Shown: piece by piece, positions 1 to 9,002 of the stretch
Layout: each line of letters starts with the position of its first letter
Position numbering within the stretch: the first letter of the stretch is position 1
Assembly: GCF_022844465.1 (NCBI RefSeq)
Contig: NZ_JALHLP010000016.1
Span: 1 to 64,000, forward strand
Direction: 5' to 3'
Length of the DNA stretch: 64,000 nucleotides
Source of the DNA: Bradyrhizobium sp.
GTDB lineage: Bacteria > Pseudomonadota > Alphaproteobacteria > Rhizobiales > Xanthobacteraceae
Program-made: the position numbers and the translations under genes
The notes under the pieces: model-generated
The model's input: the letters and a program-made list of their open reading frames with translations, nothing else
What the model was told of the DNA's origin: nothing
Databases searched by the model: none

Positions 1-169
1 TTTGACACCATCAGTTTGAGGGACGACCGCCTCACCATGCAAGCCGCGAGCGAGCGCGCCCCACACAGCGCTGTAGCGAGCAAGCGGCTTGCTTGGCGAG
101 GGCCCGTTACCCCATCTACGGGTTTTGAGGCGGTAGCCCGCGTGAGCGTCAGCGACACGCGGGGGGCGG

Positions 170-601
170 CTATGCGGTCTGGATGTAGTCGCGCAGCGCT
201 TCGGACTCGCTTTGCATTTCGCTCAGCCGCTGCTTGACCACGTCGCCGATCGAGACGATGCCGACCAGGCGGTTTTGCGCCACCACAGGGATGTGGCGGA
301 AGCGGCCATCCGACATCCGCTCCATGATGTCGTTGATGGCGTCGGTTTCGACGCAGATGACCACTTCGCGCGTCATGGTTTGCGACAGCGGTTCTTTGAA
401 CGCAGCGGCGCCGCGCGTCCACATCGCGCGGACCACATCGCGTTCCGACAGAATGCCGATGACGCAACGCTCGGCGCCGGTAACGACCAGAGCGCCGATG
501 CGGTGTTGCGCAAGCATTGCGATTGCCTGTTCCAGCGTGGCCGTCGGCTCGATCGTGACGACGTTGTTGCCTTTGGTGGACAGTATTGTCTTGACGGTCA
601 T
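170..601 (-). CDS. Tandem CBS-domain protein
   Basis: A 143-residue protein made of two CBS motifs, a Bateman module that usually binds adenosyl nucleotides. The first half holds IGALVVTG and GILSERDVVRAM; the second holds FRHIPVV and LVGIVSIGDVVK, the typical end of a CBS repeat. No enzymatic domain is attached, so it is probably a stand-alone sensor. It is transcribed leftward as a single gene, with about 240 bases without a gene upstream. The target it regulates cannot be told from the sequence. Family assignment is firm; function is unknown. Confidence 0.9.
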   Translation of the reverse strand: MTVKTILSTKGNNVVTIEPTATLEQAIAMLAQHRIGALVVTGAERCVIGILSERDVVRAMWTRGAAAFKEPLSQTMTREVVICVETDAINDIMERMSDGRFRHIPVVAQNRLVGIVSIGDVVKQRLSEMQSESEALRDYIQTA

Positions 602-845
602 GGGTCGTCTCCCTGTGACCGGTCACTATCTCCGCCCGCGCGGAGCGCCGGCCAATGACGTTTAACAATGACGTTCAGCAATCACGTTAGCAATGAGGTG
701 CGACAATGACAGCTGTTCTTTGACGCCACGTCAACATGCCGCAATGACAAAAGAAATCCGTGTCTTAATCAAGGCTTACGCGGGGATCGCCCTGACGTGC
801 CGGTACCGTGGCAAAAATACGATGAAAACGGAGCAGCAGAGCGAA

Positions 846-1607
846 TCAGTGCAGTGTGGGATGATCGGCCGCGATCGGCGGTTGCGGCGGCTCCGCCGGG
901 CGCACCGGATCGAACCAGGAAAATCCCAGAAGGCCGGCAAGGAAACCGCCGATATGCGCCTGCCAGGCGACGGTTCCTTCCGACCCGGGCAGCACGACCA
1001 CGCCCATGCCGAAGATGATGTTGATGCCAAACCATACCGCGAGAAACGCGACAATGCGCGGATCGCGCAGGATCGCGACGAGCGGCGCGGCCGGCACATG
1101 GTAGGATTCCGTTTCGCCGCTGCCCAACAGGCCAAGCGGGCCGCCGCGCTGAAATACAAAGCGCATGGCGGCCGCCATGGTGCCGGAGACCGCCGCTGAG
1201 GCGCCGATCATCGGCGCGAGCGCGCCGATGTGGGTGACGAAATGAGCGGCGGCGCCGGCCGCGGCGGTCGCCGCGCAGAATGCGAGGAAGCGCGCCGATC
1301 CAAACCGGCGCGCGAGCGGCGGGCCGAATGCCAAAAGCCACACCAGATTGAGAATCAGGTGGTTGAAATCGGCGTGCAAGAACGCGTAGCTGACCACGCT
1401 CCAGAATTGTGGGCCCCACCAGGCCGGTAGCCAGGCCGGCGCATTGGCGGCGTAGCGCTGCGGCGAGAATGCAAACAGCCGCAACACTTGCTCGGCCTGC
1501 GCATCGGTCAGCACAAAATCCAATACGAGGTGGATGCAAAGCAGCAGCAGCCCGAGCGCCAAGACGACGCCGGGCACGTTGAACATGCGTTCGCGGGGCG
1601 GGTTCAC
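846..1607 (-). CDS. Rhomboid-family intramembrane serine protease
   Basis: A 253-residue polytopic membrane protein. The catalytic serine lies in GASAAVSG (family form GxSG) and the second dyad residue is the His of QAHIGGFLAGLLG in a late membrane helix. The HADFNHLILN segment matches the conserved Asn/His stretch of the second core helix. Rhomboids cleave single-pass membrane proteins inside the bilayer. The first Gly after the catalytic Ser is Ala here, a mild deviation. It is transcribed leftward, about 80 bases downstream of the IscU-like gene. The substrate is unknown. Confidence 0.88.
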   Translation of the reverse strand: MNPPRERMFNVPGVVLALGLLLLCIHLVLDFVLTDAQAEQVLRLFAFSPQRYAANAPAWLPAWWGPQFWSVVSYAFLHADFNHLILNLVWLLAFGPPLARRFGSARFLAFCAATAAAGAAAHFVTHIGALAPMIGASAAVSGTMAAAMRFVFQRGGPLGLLGSGETESYHVPAAPLVAILRDPRIVAFLAVWFGINIIFGMGVVVLPGSEGTVAWQAHIGGFLAGLLGFSWFDPVRPAEPPQPPIAADHPTLH

Positions 1608-1685
1608 AATGGCGATTCTCGCAACCGATGTTCCGGCATAGGCGGTTGTGCAAAGGACGACAAGCGCGTGACCGTCGGCGCGGGC

Positions 1686-2129
1686 TTAGCCGGCACGGCG
1701 CTTGGCTTCGATCTGGCCGATGGCGTCGACCACCGCGTCGAAGGTCAGCAGGGTCGAGGCATGGCGCGCTTTGTAATCGCGCACCGGTTCGAGCACCGCG
1801 ATATCGGTCCAGCGGCCGGTGGCGGGCGGGGCGCCGTTTTCCTTGAGCATCTTGCGCACCGCGTCGCGCAGATTGCGCAATTCCGCGGCCTTGGCGCCGA
1901 TAATGTTGCGCGCCATGATTGACGAGGAGGCTTGGCCGAGCGCGCAGGCCTTGACCTCATGGGCGAAGTCGGTGACCTGGTCGCCGGTCATTTTGAGGTC
2001 GATCGTCACCGTCGAGCCGCACAGTTTGGAATGGGCGGTGGCGCTGGCGTCGGGCTGGGCGAGCCGGCCGAGGCGGGGGATATTGCCGGCCAGTTCGATG
2101 ATTCGGTGATTGTAGACTTCGTTGAGCAT
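1686..2129 (-). CDS. IscU/NifU N-terminal-like Fe-S scaffold homologue
   Basis: A 147-residue protein with the NifU_N fold signature: C37 in HSKLCGSTV and C62 in EVKACALGQAS. IscU family scaffolds assemble Fe-S clusters on three cysteines. The third, expected in the C-terminal helix, is absent; the corresponding stretch reads RHASTLLTF. This matches a divergent alphaproteobacterial subgroup rather than canonical IscU. No cysteine desulfurase or chaperone gene is adjacent, so it is not a normal isc or suf operon. The fold is clear; scaffold activity is doubtful. Confidence 0.8.
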   Translation of the reverse strand: MLNEVYNHRIIELAGNIPRLGRLAQPDASATAHSKLCGSTVTIDLKMTGDQVTDFAHEVKACALGQASSSIMARNIIGAKAAELRNLRDAVRKMLKENGAPPATGRWTDIAVLEPVRDYKARHASTLLTFDAVVDAIGQIEAKRRAG

Positions 2130-2441
2130 GCCTGCGGTCAGCGGTTCCTGGCGCCGGCAGCCCGATTGCGCCGCGCTTGTGATACAATATATAGAGAGCT
2201 TGTCGGCCGGTGCGAAGCCACCGTTCTGGCTCCGGTCCCGCCCAATCGCGGGGCCAAAGGTGAGGTTATCTAGGAAGCGAAGCTGTCAGGGAAGCGAAGC
2301 GAGCTAGGAAGCTATGTATTTTGTGAATGCGGCGTCCAGTCCAGGCGCATGGGTCAAAAGCCCGAAAGTGCCTAATACTGATGCGGCCGCCCGGTGACAC
2401 CCCCGGCCTCGATTCGTGGCCGGTCGAACGGAGAGACCGTC
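2130..2441. other. Intergenic region upstream of folE
   Basis: This 312-base divergent gap separates the IscU-like gene (leftward) from folE (rightward). At about 2270-2313 it contains three imperfect copies of a GGAAGCGAAGC-like word. A purine-rich Shine-Dalgarno sequence (GGAGAG) lies just before the folE ATG. No RNA gene or open frame was recognised. Confidence 0.5.
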
Positions 2442-3092
2442 ATGGACGCTGTCGTTGAGCCTTTGCGCAAGGCTGCCACCGCCGATCATGTCCGCCAGGC
2501 GCCGCCGGCGCCATCGCCGCGCCCCTCCCGCGAGGAAGCGCAAGCCGCGGTGCGCACGCTGATTGCATTTGCCGGCGACCATCCGGATCGGGAAGGGCTG
2601 CTCGATACCCCCAAGCGCGTGGTCGACGCCTATGAGGAACTCTACCGCGGTTACCGCGAGGTGCCCGCCGATGTGCTCGATCGCACCTTCAGCGAGATCG
2701 GCGCCTATGACGACCTGGTGCTGGTGCGCGATATCGACTTCAGCTCCCATTGCGAACATCACATGATGCCGTTCATGGGCCGCGCGCATATTGCCTATAA
2801 GCCGGTGGAGCGGGTGGTCGGCCTGTCCAAGCTGGCGCGGCTGGTGGACGTCTACGCCCATCGCCTGCAAACCCAGGAGCACATGACTTGGCAGATCGCC
2901 ACCGCGATTGAGGAAATCCTCAATCCGCGCGGCGTCGCCGTGATGCTTGAAGCCGAGCACATGTGCATGTCGGTGCGTGGCGTCGAGAAGCCGGGCTCCT
3001 CGACCATCACCACGCAGTTCTTCGGCAGCTTCCGGGACAATCCGGACGAGCAGGTGCGTTTCATCACCATGGTGCGCGGGTCCGACCGCTAA
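2442..3092 (+). CDS. folE: GTP cyclohydrolase I
   Basis: A 216-residue enzyme converting GTP to 7,8-dihydroneopterin triphosphate, the first step of folate/pterin synthesis. The zinc and active-site region is present: [11 protein letters not shown], then HMCMSVRGV (second Cys/His set) and the QFFGSF tail. The [15 protein letters not shown] region is typical. The ATG at 2442 follows GGAGAG at a good distance. The longer in-frame extension to 2394 has no good ribosome site. It is followed 20 bases later by hisI in the same direction. Confidence 0.97.
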   Translation: MDAVVEPLRKAATADHVRQAPPAPSPRPSREEAQAAVRTLIAFAGDHPDREGLLDTPKRVVDAYEELYRGYREVPADVLDRTFSEIGAYDDLVLVRDIDFSSHCEHHMMPFMGRAHIAYKPVERVVGLSKLARLVDVYAHRLQTQEHMTWQIATAIEEILNPRGVAVMLEAEHMCMSVRGVEKPGSSTITTQFFGSFRDNPDEQVRFITMVRGSDR

Positions 3093-3112
3093 TCCGCTGT
3101 GTGAGGCAATGC

Positions 3113-3568
3113 TTGGCTGAGCCATCGACATTTGCGCCGCGCGGCGCGACCGAGGCGGTTGAAGAGGGCTTGGCGTTTGCCCCCAAATTCGACGGTGACG
3201 GGCTCGTGACCTGTGTCGCGACCGACGCCCTCACCGGCGATGTTTTGATGGTCGCGCATATGAATGCCGAGGCGCTGCGGCGCACGGTCGACAGCGGCGA
3301 GGCTTGGTACTACAGCCGCTCGCGCAAAACGCTCTGGCGCAAGGGCGAAAGCTCCGGCCACGGCCAGCGCGTGATCGAAATGCGGGTCGACTGCGACCAA
3401 GACGCGGTGTGGATCAAGGTCGAGCAGGGCGGCCCCGGCGCCTGTCATACTGGCCGGCGTTCGTGCTTCTACCGCGCGGTCGAATTGCGCAAGCCCGGCG
3501 CCGCGACACTGACATTCCGCGACGCCGATAAGGCGTTCGACCCGAAGACGGTGTACGGTAAGAAGTAA
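3113..3568 (+). CDS. hisI: Phosphoribosyl-AMP cyclohydrolase
   Basis: About 151 residues. It opens the purine ring of PR-AMP in histidine synthesis. Diagnostic motifs are [28 protein letters not shown], and the metal-binding cysteines in DCDQDAVW and the terminal [16 protein letters not shown] start at 3113 is preferred because GAGG lies six bases before it; a GTG at 3101 is the alternative. It probably forms a transcription unit with folE. This is the monofunctional form, with no HisE domain. Confidence 0.95.
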   Translation: MAEPSTFAPRGATEAVEEGLAFAPKFDGDGLVTCVATDALTGDVLMVAHMNAEALRRTVDSGEAWYYSRSRKTLWRKGESSGHGQRVIEMRVDCDQDAVWIKVEQGGPGACHTGRRSCFYRAVELRKPGAATLTFRDADKAFDPKTVYGKK

Positions 3569-3573
3569 GTCCG

Positions 3574-4458
3574 CTACGTCGCCCCCGCCCGCGCCAGCGT
3601 CTGCTGGGCGCGGGCCAGATGCGGCCGGTCATACATCACGCCGTCGATCGCGACCGCGCCGGATCCGGGCGCCGCTGCGAATGCCGCGACGATGGCGCGC
3701 GCCTTGGCGAGCGCGTCGGCGCTCGGCGTGAACACCTCGTTGATCGCCGCGACCTGCGCCGGATGGATCGCCAGCCGCCCGACAAAACCGTCGCGGCGCG
3801 CCAGCTCGGTGTCGCGGCGCAAGTCATCGAGATTGCGGAAGTCGGCATAGATCGTCTCGATCGCCGGGGTCTGCGCGGCGGCGGCGCCATAAAGGCAGAG
3901 CGAACGCGCCAGTTGATAGGGCGCGGTGAGTGAGCCGTCGCGGTCGCGGTTGGCCTCGGCGCCGAGTTCGGCGGAGAGGTCCTCGGGCCCCCAGGTCAGG
4001 CCGATCAGCCGGGCGCTCGCGCCGTGAAAGGTTCCGGCCAGAAACAGGCCGGCGGCGGTTTCGATCGCCTGCGCCAAAATCTTGACATGGCCGTCGTCCA
4101 GGCCGGCGATCGCCTCGCGCGCTGTCAGCTTGGCGTCGGCATGAATCACCGAAGCGCCGCCTTCCGCCTTGGGCAGCAAGATAGCGTCGGGCTTAGCCGG
4201 CACGATGGCGTCGAGGTCGGCGTCGATCAGCCCGGTGGTGATGCCGTTGACGCGCACCAACAGGCGCGGGCGCTTGGGCCGCGCCACCGCTTGCATGAGG
4301 AATGCCGCGGCGCTGGCGCGCGCGGCGTCCTTGCGCTCCGGCGCGATCGAATCCTCAAGGTCGATAATCATCGCGTCGGCGCCGCTGGCAAACGCCTTGT
4401 CGAGCTTGGAGCCGCCGTCGGCAGGCACGAACAGCAGGGAGCGCATCGGGATTGTCAT
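3574..4458 (-). CDS. HpcH/HpaI aldolase/citrate lyase-family CoA-ester lyase (CitE-like)
   Basis: A 294-residue protein beginning MTIPMRSLLFVPADG. It has the CitE-type signatures DAMIIDLEDSIAP (acidic metal ligand) and VRVNG, plus a C-terminal AIHPAQVAAIN stretch. Members cleave or condense malyl-CoA-type esters using Mg2+. Its start overlaps the stop of the MaoC hydratase gene in a TGATG arrangement, so the pair is translationally coupled. A MaoC hydratase with a CitE lyase fits beta-methylmalyl/mesaconyl-CoA-type chemistry, but the substrate is inferred only. Confidence 0.88.
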   Translation of the reverse strand: MTIPMRSLLFVPADGGSKLDKAFASGADAMIIDLEDSIAPERKDAARASAAAFLMQAVARPKRPRLLVRVNGITTGLIDADLDAIVPAKPDAILLPKAEGGASVIHADAKLTAREAIAGLDDGHVKILAQAIETAAGLFLAGTFHGASARLIGLTWGPEDLSAELGAEANRDRDGSLTAPYQLARSLCLYGAAAAQTPAIETIYADFRNLDDLRRDTELARRDGFVGRLAIHPAQVAAINEVFTPSADALAKARAIVAAFAAAPGSGAVAIDGVMYDRPHLARAQQTLARAGAT

Positions 4459-4952
4459 CAGCGCGGCCGCAGCCGCATGAATACCTGGCGATGGCATTCG
4501 GCGACCAGTTTGTCGTTCTGATTATAAGCGCGGTGCAGGAATTCGACGATGCCGGCGCCGGGCCGCGAATTCGATTCGCGCTTGCCCAGGACTTCGGTGG
4601 TGACATGAACGGTGTCGCCTTCGAACAGCGGGTGCGGAAACTTCACGTCGGTCATGCCGAGATTGGCGATGGTAGTGCCGACCGTCATGTCGGCGACCTG
4701 AATGCCGATCATCAGGCCGAGCGTGAACAGCGAGTTCATCAACGGCTGGCCCCATTCGGTCTCGGTTTCGCAGAAGTGCCGGTCGATATGCAGCGGCTGC
4801 GGGTTGAGCGTCATATTGGAGAACAGCATGTTGTCCATCTGCGTCACGGTGCGGCGCAGCGGATGCTCGTAGAGGTGGCCGACTATGAAATCATCGAAAT
4901 AGATGCCGCCGCGCGGGTGGCGGCGAACCAGGGGGTCGGGCTTGGCGGTCAT
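4458..4952 (-). CDS. MaoC-family hot-dog dehydratase
   Basis: A 164-residue hot-dog protein: FDDFIVGHLYEHPLRRTVTQMDN at the start, then NPQPLHIDRHFCETE (the NPxHxD-like hydratase loop), then HPLFEGDTVHVTTEV. MaoC-like enzymes hydrate enoyl-CoA esters. It is the first gene of a two-gene unit with the CitE-like lyase (one-base overlap), and its length suits the mesaconyl-CoA hydratase-like group. The CoA substrate cannot be fixed from sequence. Confidence 0.87.
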   Translation of the reverse strand: MTAKPDPLVRRHPRGGIYFDDFIVGHLYEHPLRRTVTQMDNMLFSNMTLNPQPLHIDRHFCETETEWGQPLMNSLFTLGLMIGIQVADMTVGTTIANLGMTDVKFPHPLFEGDTVHVTTEVLGKRESNSRPGAGIVEFLHRAYNQNDKLVAECHRQVFMRLRPR

Positions 4953-5071
4953 GGCATCCTCGTCGGTGTTAAGGTCTCGTTTACCATAATGGTCGAGATT
5001 TAGCAGGACTCGTGGCAGGCGCCACGGGCGTTGATTGGGCGTCCAATCGAGCCCCCATCAATCGAGCCTGC

Positions 5072-6106
5072 ATGTCAGTCGTCCCGCAACCTCCCGTCGC
5101 CGCCCGGCAGACCGCGCAAGGTCAGCCGAGCCCGGGCGTTGCCGGCGCGATCCAGCAGGCGTCCCAGGCGACCGGCACGAGTTTCGAATATCTGCTGGCC
5201 ACCGCCAAGGTCGAGTCGAACTTCAACCCCAAGATCCAGTCCCGGAGCTCGAGCGCGACCGGCCTGTTCCAATTCATTGAACAGACCTGGCTCGGCATGA
5301 TGAAGGGCGCCGGCCGGGCCTTGGGCTTCGGCCAGTATTCCGATGCGATCTCGCGTAACGCGTCCGGGCGTTTTGAGGTGGCGGACCCCAGACTGCGGGA
5401 AGAAATTCTGCAATTGCGCCGCGATTCGTCGGCCAATGCCGCCATGGCGGGCGCCTTCACCAAGCGCAACGCCGAGATCCTTGGCCCGCGAATCGGGCGG
5501 CAGCCGACCGACGGCGAACTCTATATGGCGCATTTCTTCGGCGCCGGCGGCGCGGCGCAACTCATCAATGCCGCCCGCGATCGCCCGCAGGCCGATGCTG
5601 CAAGCCTGTTTCCGGCCGCGGCGCGCGCCAACCGCTCGATCTTCTATGACCGGCAGGGCGGTGCGCGCAGTGTCGCCGGGGTCTATGCCGAACTCAATCG
5701 CCGCTATGCGGTGGCGCGCGCCAGTGTGGTGCCGGGCGCGAGCATGATTGCGTCGAACGCGCCGCCATCGCGCGCGGTTGCGCCAGCGCCCGACACCGCC
5801 GGAACCGCGCAAGCGTTCGCCGTCGCGGCTGCGCCGCCACCGGTTGCACGCGCCGCCGAGCCGGCATTTCGATCGATGTTTCAGGACGCCGAAAGCCGCG
5901 GCGCGGTGTCGCCGGTGGTTTCGGCCTTGTGGAGTGTGCCGGTGCCGTCGGGCGCCGCACCGGAGACCGCGAGCGCGCCGCCTCAGCGCGATGTCGCGCC
6001 GCCCCAGCGCGTCGTCTCGCCGGTCAACAACGGCGAACCGCTCGATCTGTTCCGCGATTCGCGTCCCGACGTGCGCCGCTTGTTCAGCGGAGGCGGCCTG
6101 ACCTGA
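5072..6106 (+). CDS. Lytic-transglycosylase-like protein
   Basis: About 344 residues. The N-terminal half resembles a soluble lytic transglycosylase: the catalytic Glu lies in ATAKVESNFNP, followed by SSATGLFQFIEQTW and a GELYMAHFFGAGGA helix. The C-terminal third is an Ala/Pro-rich linker with no recognised domain. No clear signal peptide is seen with the ATG at 5072; an in-frame start at 5012 would add 20 residues. Comparable alphaproteobacterial proteins remodel peptidoglycan, often around flagella or secretion systems, but no such genes are nearby. Confidence 0.82.
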   Translation: MSVVPQPPVAARQTAQGQPSPGVAGAIQQASQATGTSFEYLLATAKVESNFNPKIQSRSSSATGLFQFIEQTWLGMMKGAGRALGFGQYSDAISRNASGRFEVADPRLREEILQLRRDSSANAAMAGAFTKRNAEILGPRIGRQPTDGELYMAHFFGAGGAAQLINAARDRPQADAASLFPAAARANRSIFYDRQGGARSVAGVYAELNRRYAVARASVVPGASMIASNAPPSRAVAPAPDTAGTAQAFAVAAAPPPVARAAEPAFRSMFQDAESRGAVSPVVSALWSVPVPSGAAPETASAPPQRDVAPPQRVVSPVNNGEPLDLFRDSRPDVRRLFSGGGLT

Positions 6107-6228
6107 GCCGGTCTTCCGGCGGCCCGGAGATTAACGATCCTTCAATCATTCCGAAGATTTATGGTGAACGCTTTGTTAAACATCGCGGGCTAGAGTGAGC
6201 CGTAATCGGTGCCGCGCGGCGGTACGTA

Positions 6229-7572
6229 ATGGTGGCTTTGAGTATGATCGTTCGCCATTTCCTTCATTGGCTCCGCACCGCCGGACCTGCCGAGCGGGCC
6301 GAAGCGACCGCTGTACTGGCCCGCGTTTATCTCTACTCCGATCTGTCGGACGGCGATCGCGCCGCGAGCGAGAGCGCGCTGATCATGCAGCTCGACGACC
6401 CCGAGCCATCGGTGCGCGAGGCCTTGGCGCGGGCGCTGGCGTTCAGCGATCAGTCGCCGCCGCCGGTGATCCTCGGGCTCGCGGCGGATCAGCCGGAGAT
6501 CGCGAGCTGGGTGCTTGAGCATTCGCCGCTCTTGATGGATGCCGATCTGGTCGATGCGGTCGCCACCGGGCAATCCGATACCCAATCCGCCATTGCGCGC
6601 CGCGCCGACTTGCCGTGCGCGGTTGCCGCCGCTATCGCCGAGGTTGGTTCCGCCGAGGCCTGCCTGGTGCTGATCGAGAATGGCAGCGCCGAGATCGTCG
6701 CTTTCTCGTTCGATCGCATGGTCGAGCGCCACGGCCATCTTGCGGCCATCCGCGAAGCCATGCTGGCGCGTGAGGATTTGCCGGTCGCGACCCGCCAATT
6801 GCTGCTGGCGAAATTGTCGGAAGCGCTGGCCGAATTCGCGGTGGCGCAGGCCTGGCTTGGGGGTGATCGCGCCCAGCGTGTCGCGAGGGAGGCGTGCGAA
6901 AAGGCGACGGTGACGCTCGCGGCGATTACGCCCGCGAACGAGGTGCCCTTGCTGATCCAGCATCTGCGCAAGAGCGGCCAATTGACCGCCGGTCTGATCT
7001 TGCGGGCATTGCTGTCGGGCAATGTCGCGCTATTCGAGCAGGCGCTGGCGGAACTTGCCGCGATGCCGCTGCGGCGCGTGAGCGCGTTGCTGCACGATCG
7101 GCGCGGCAGCGGCTTTCGTGCGCTGTACGATCGGGCCGGGCTGCCAGCCTCGACCTATACCGCGTTCCGCGAGGCGGTCGATTCCATGCGGGAGGGCGGG
7201 TTCGTTGGCGATGCCGACGGTGCGACACGGTTGCGCCGGAGCATGGTCGAGCGCGTCCTGACGCGCTGCGCCGACGATTCAATCGGCGATGTCGCGCCGT
7301 TGCTGCTGCTGCTACGCCGCTTTGTCGCCGAGGCCGCGCGTGAAGAGGCGCGCATGCTTTGCAACGAAATGGTGGCGGACCATAGCGTCCAGCCGCTCTA
7401 TCTTGAACATGCGGGCTTCGGCCGGAGCGACGATCAGCAGGTCGCCTGCGGGCCGGATGGTTCGGACCAGGTCGTCGCCGAACAAGCCGTCTCCGAGCAG
7501 AACGATTCCGAATTGGCGGTGTCCGAGCAGGATCGGTCCGATCGCTATTTTAGCGAACGGCTTGCGGCTTAA
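6229..7572 (+). CDS. DUF2336 domain protein
   Basis: A 447-residue, helix-rich, Ala/Leu-rich protein of the alphaproteobacterial DUF2336 family. It shows HEAT-like helical repeats, such as MQLDDPEPSVREALARALAFS. The last 40 residues are an acidic, Ser/Glu/Gln-rich tail with repeated VSEQ/VAEQ words. The start may be 6229 or 6244 (MIVRHFLHWL). It lies upstream of, and convergent with, an Hpt/response-regulator pair; the family is often found near such genes. The biochemical role is unknown. Confidence 0.8.
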   Translation: MVALSMIVRHFLHWLRTAGPAERAEATAVLARVYLYSDLSDGDRAASESALIMQLDDPEPSVREALARALAFSDQSPPPVILGLAADQPEIASWVLEHSPLLMDADLVDAVATGQSDTQSAIARRADLPCAVAAAIAEVGSAEACLVLIENGSAEIVAFSFDRMVERHGHLAAIREAMLAREDLPVATRQLLLAKLSEALAEFAVAQAWLGGDRAQRVAREACEKATVTLAAITPANEVPLLIQHLRKSGQLTAGLILRALLSGNVALFEQALAELAAMPLRRVSALLHDRRGSGFRALYDRAGLPASTYTAFREAVDSMREGGFVGDADGATRLRRSMVERVLTRCADDSIGDVAPLLLLLRRFVAEAAREEARMLCNEMVADHSVQPLYLEHAGFGRSDDQQVACGPDGSDQVVAEQAVSEQNDSELAVSEQDRSDRYFSERLAA

Positions 7573-7613
7573 ACTTTTCCTGCGTGTTCCTTCGGCGGCT
7601 GCAAGTTTGGCGG

Positions 7614-8186
7614 CTATTCCGTCGGCGTGATGCCCGGGGCGAGGATGTTGGCCAGAACATCCGGCCGATTCTTGTTTTCGTGCGCCAGGAATTCGTCGGT
7701 CACCAGACGCAGGCGCTTGTTCAGCGCGGCCGCAATTTGCGCAATGTCGGGACGGGCATATTCGCGGACGATGGCGCGAATGGCGTCGACATGCTGGTCG
7801 ATCAACGCGATCGGAATGCGGCTGACGTCGGGCGTGTGCTCGACCAGGCGGCACAGGCTATCGGCACCGGCGGCGGCAAGCGGATAGCGCAAGGTCGCCG
7901 CTTGGCCCCGGATGTCATGGGCGGCATGAAACAGCGCATCACGCCGCGCTTTGTCGATGCCTTTGGCCCTGATGTTCCGCCGCGCCGTGTCGAGCCGGGT
8001 GCACTCCGTCTCCATCCAGGACGCATAGTCGTCTGAAAGCATCGAAAGCGCCGCTTCGGCGCGCGCCACCGGGTCGTCGCCATCCGGCAGGTTGATCAAC
8101 GCCTCCCGCAAAGTATTGGGCGGCGTGATCATTTCATAATCGCCGTAAGTGGCGACCGATGGCTTATTGCGTTTGTTTTTGCTCAT
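7614..8186 (-). CDS. Hpt-domain phosphotransfer protein
   Basis: A 190-residue protein with one central histidine-phosphotransfer helix, FHAAHDIRGQAATLRYP, corresponding to the HxxKG signature with Arg for Lys. Further conserved residues follow in DSLCRLVEH. Hpt proteins relay phosphate between receiver domains. It sits 24 bases downstream of a receiver-domain response regulator on the same strand, so the two probably form a relay. No kinase gene is adjacent. Confidence 0.8.
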   Translation of the reverse strand: MSKNKRNKPSVATYGDYEMITPPNTLREALINLPDGDDPVARAEAALSMLSDDYASWMETECTRLDTARRNIRAKGIDKARRDALFHAAHDIRGQAATLRYPLAAAGADSLCRLVEHTPDVSRIPIALIDQHVDAIRAIVREYARPDIAQIAAALNKRLRLVTDEFLAHENKNRPDVLANILAPGITPTE

Positions 8187-8210
8187 GGCAATGACACCGA
8201 TCCTTCGGTT

Positions 8211-8750
8211 CTAAACACTGACCTTGTCGCCAAGCTTGGACTGTCGGACGGCATTCGCCTTGCCGCCGCGGCGGCGTTCCGTCCCGGCATAATTTGACTG
8301 GGTGTTGCGTCGCCGGTCGGGACCGAAATAGCCGGCGGTTTTGATGAACGGCCGCGGATTTGCGACGATGTTGAGAAGACGCAGGTAGAGCGACTTCGGC
8401 GACACCGGCTTGACCATGAATTCAGTGACGCCCGCATCGCGCGCCGTCATGACGCGGCTGCGCTCTGAATGGCTGGTCAGCATGACGATCGGGACGAACG
8501 GATTGTCGTTGCCGTCCTGCTGCCGGATCATTTGCGTGAGCTCAAGGCCGTCAAGGATCGGCATCGCCCAATCGACAAGGATAACGTCTGGCGCATAATG
8601 GTTGAATGCCTCAAGCCCCGAGGCGCCGTCTTCGGCCTCGTAGACTTCGCGCACGCCCAGGCTGTTCAACAGCGTACGCAAAATGCGCCGCATATGCGGG
8701 TTATCGTCGACGATCAAAATGCGCAGTTTGCCGAAATCGATGCCGAGCAC
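8211..8750 (-). CDS. Single-domain response regulator with FGPDRRR tail
   Basis: A 179-residue protein: an N-terminal receiver domain (acidic pair in ILIVDDNPH, phospho-Asp in VILVDWAMP, Thr in VMLTSH, Lys in FMVKPVSP), then a basic tail containing FGPDRRRN and GTERRRGG. That tail is characteristic of an alphaproteobacterial CheY-like group with no DNA-binding domain. Output is probably by protein contact, with the neighbouring Hpt protein as likely phosphate donor or acceptor. Confidence 0.9.
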   Translation of the reverse strand: MLGIDFGKLRILIVDDNPHMRRILRTLLNSLGVREVYEAEDGASGLEAFNHYAPDVILVDWAMPILDGLELTQMIRQQDGNDNPFVPIVMLTSHSERSRVMTARDAGVTEFMVKPVSPKSLYLRLLNIVANPRPFIKTAGYFGPDRRRNTQSNYAGTERRRGGKANAVRQSKLGDKVSV

Positions 8751-9002
8751 GGGTCACACCCACGACTCCGGCGCGGCCGGATCTTTACGATGGCCCATGG
8801 TAGGAACGCGTCGTTAATGAAGGGTTAAGCATGGTGGCTGGAGCTCGTTACTAATCAAACACTTAGTGCCACCCCCGGGTTGCGATTGGTTGGCGAGGCA
8901 AGGCCGGTGCGCGGCGAGCCTTGCAGTGCTAGGCTCGTTTCCAATGCGGCTGGCCGGGAACCACCGGGAGATCAATTCAGTCCGCAAGCAAGGGAGGAAC
9001 CC

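Noticed and set aside
2304-3131. Long antisense frame opposite folE
   Set aside because: It mirrors the folE codons, has His/Gly-rich low-quality sequence, and folE is unmistakable.
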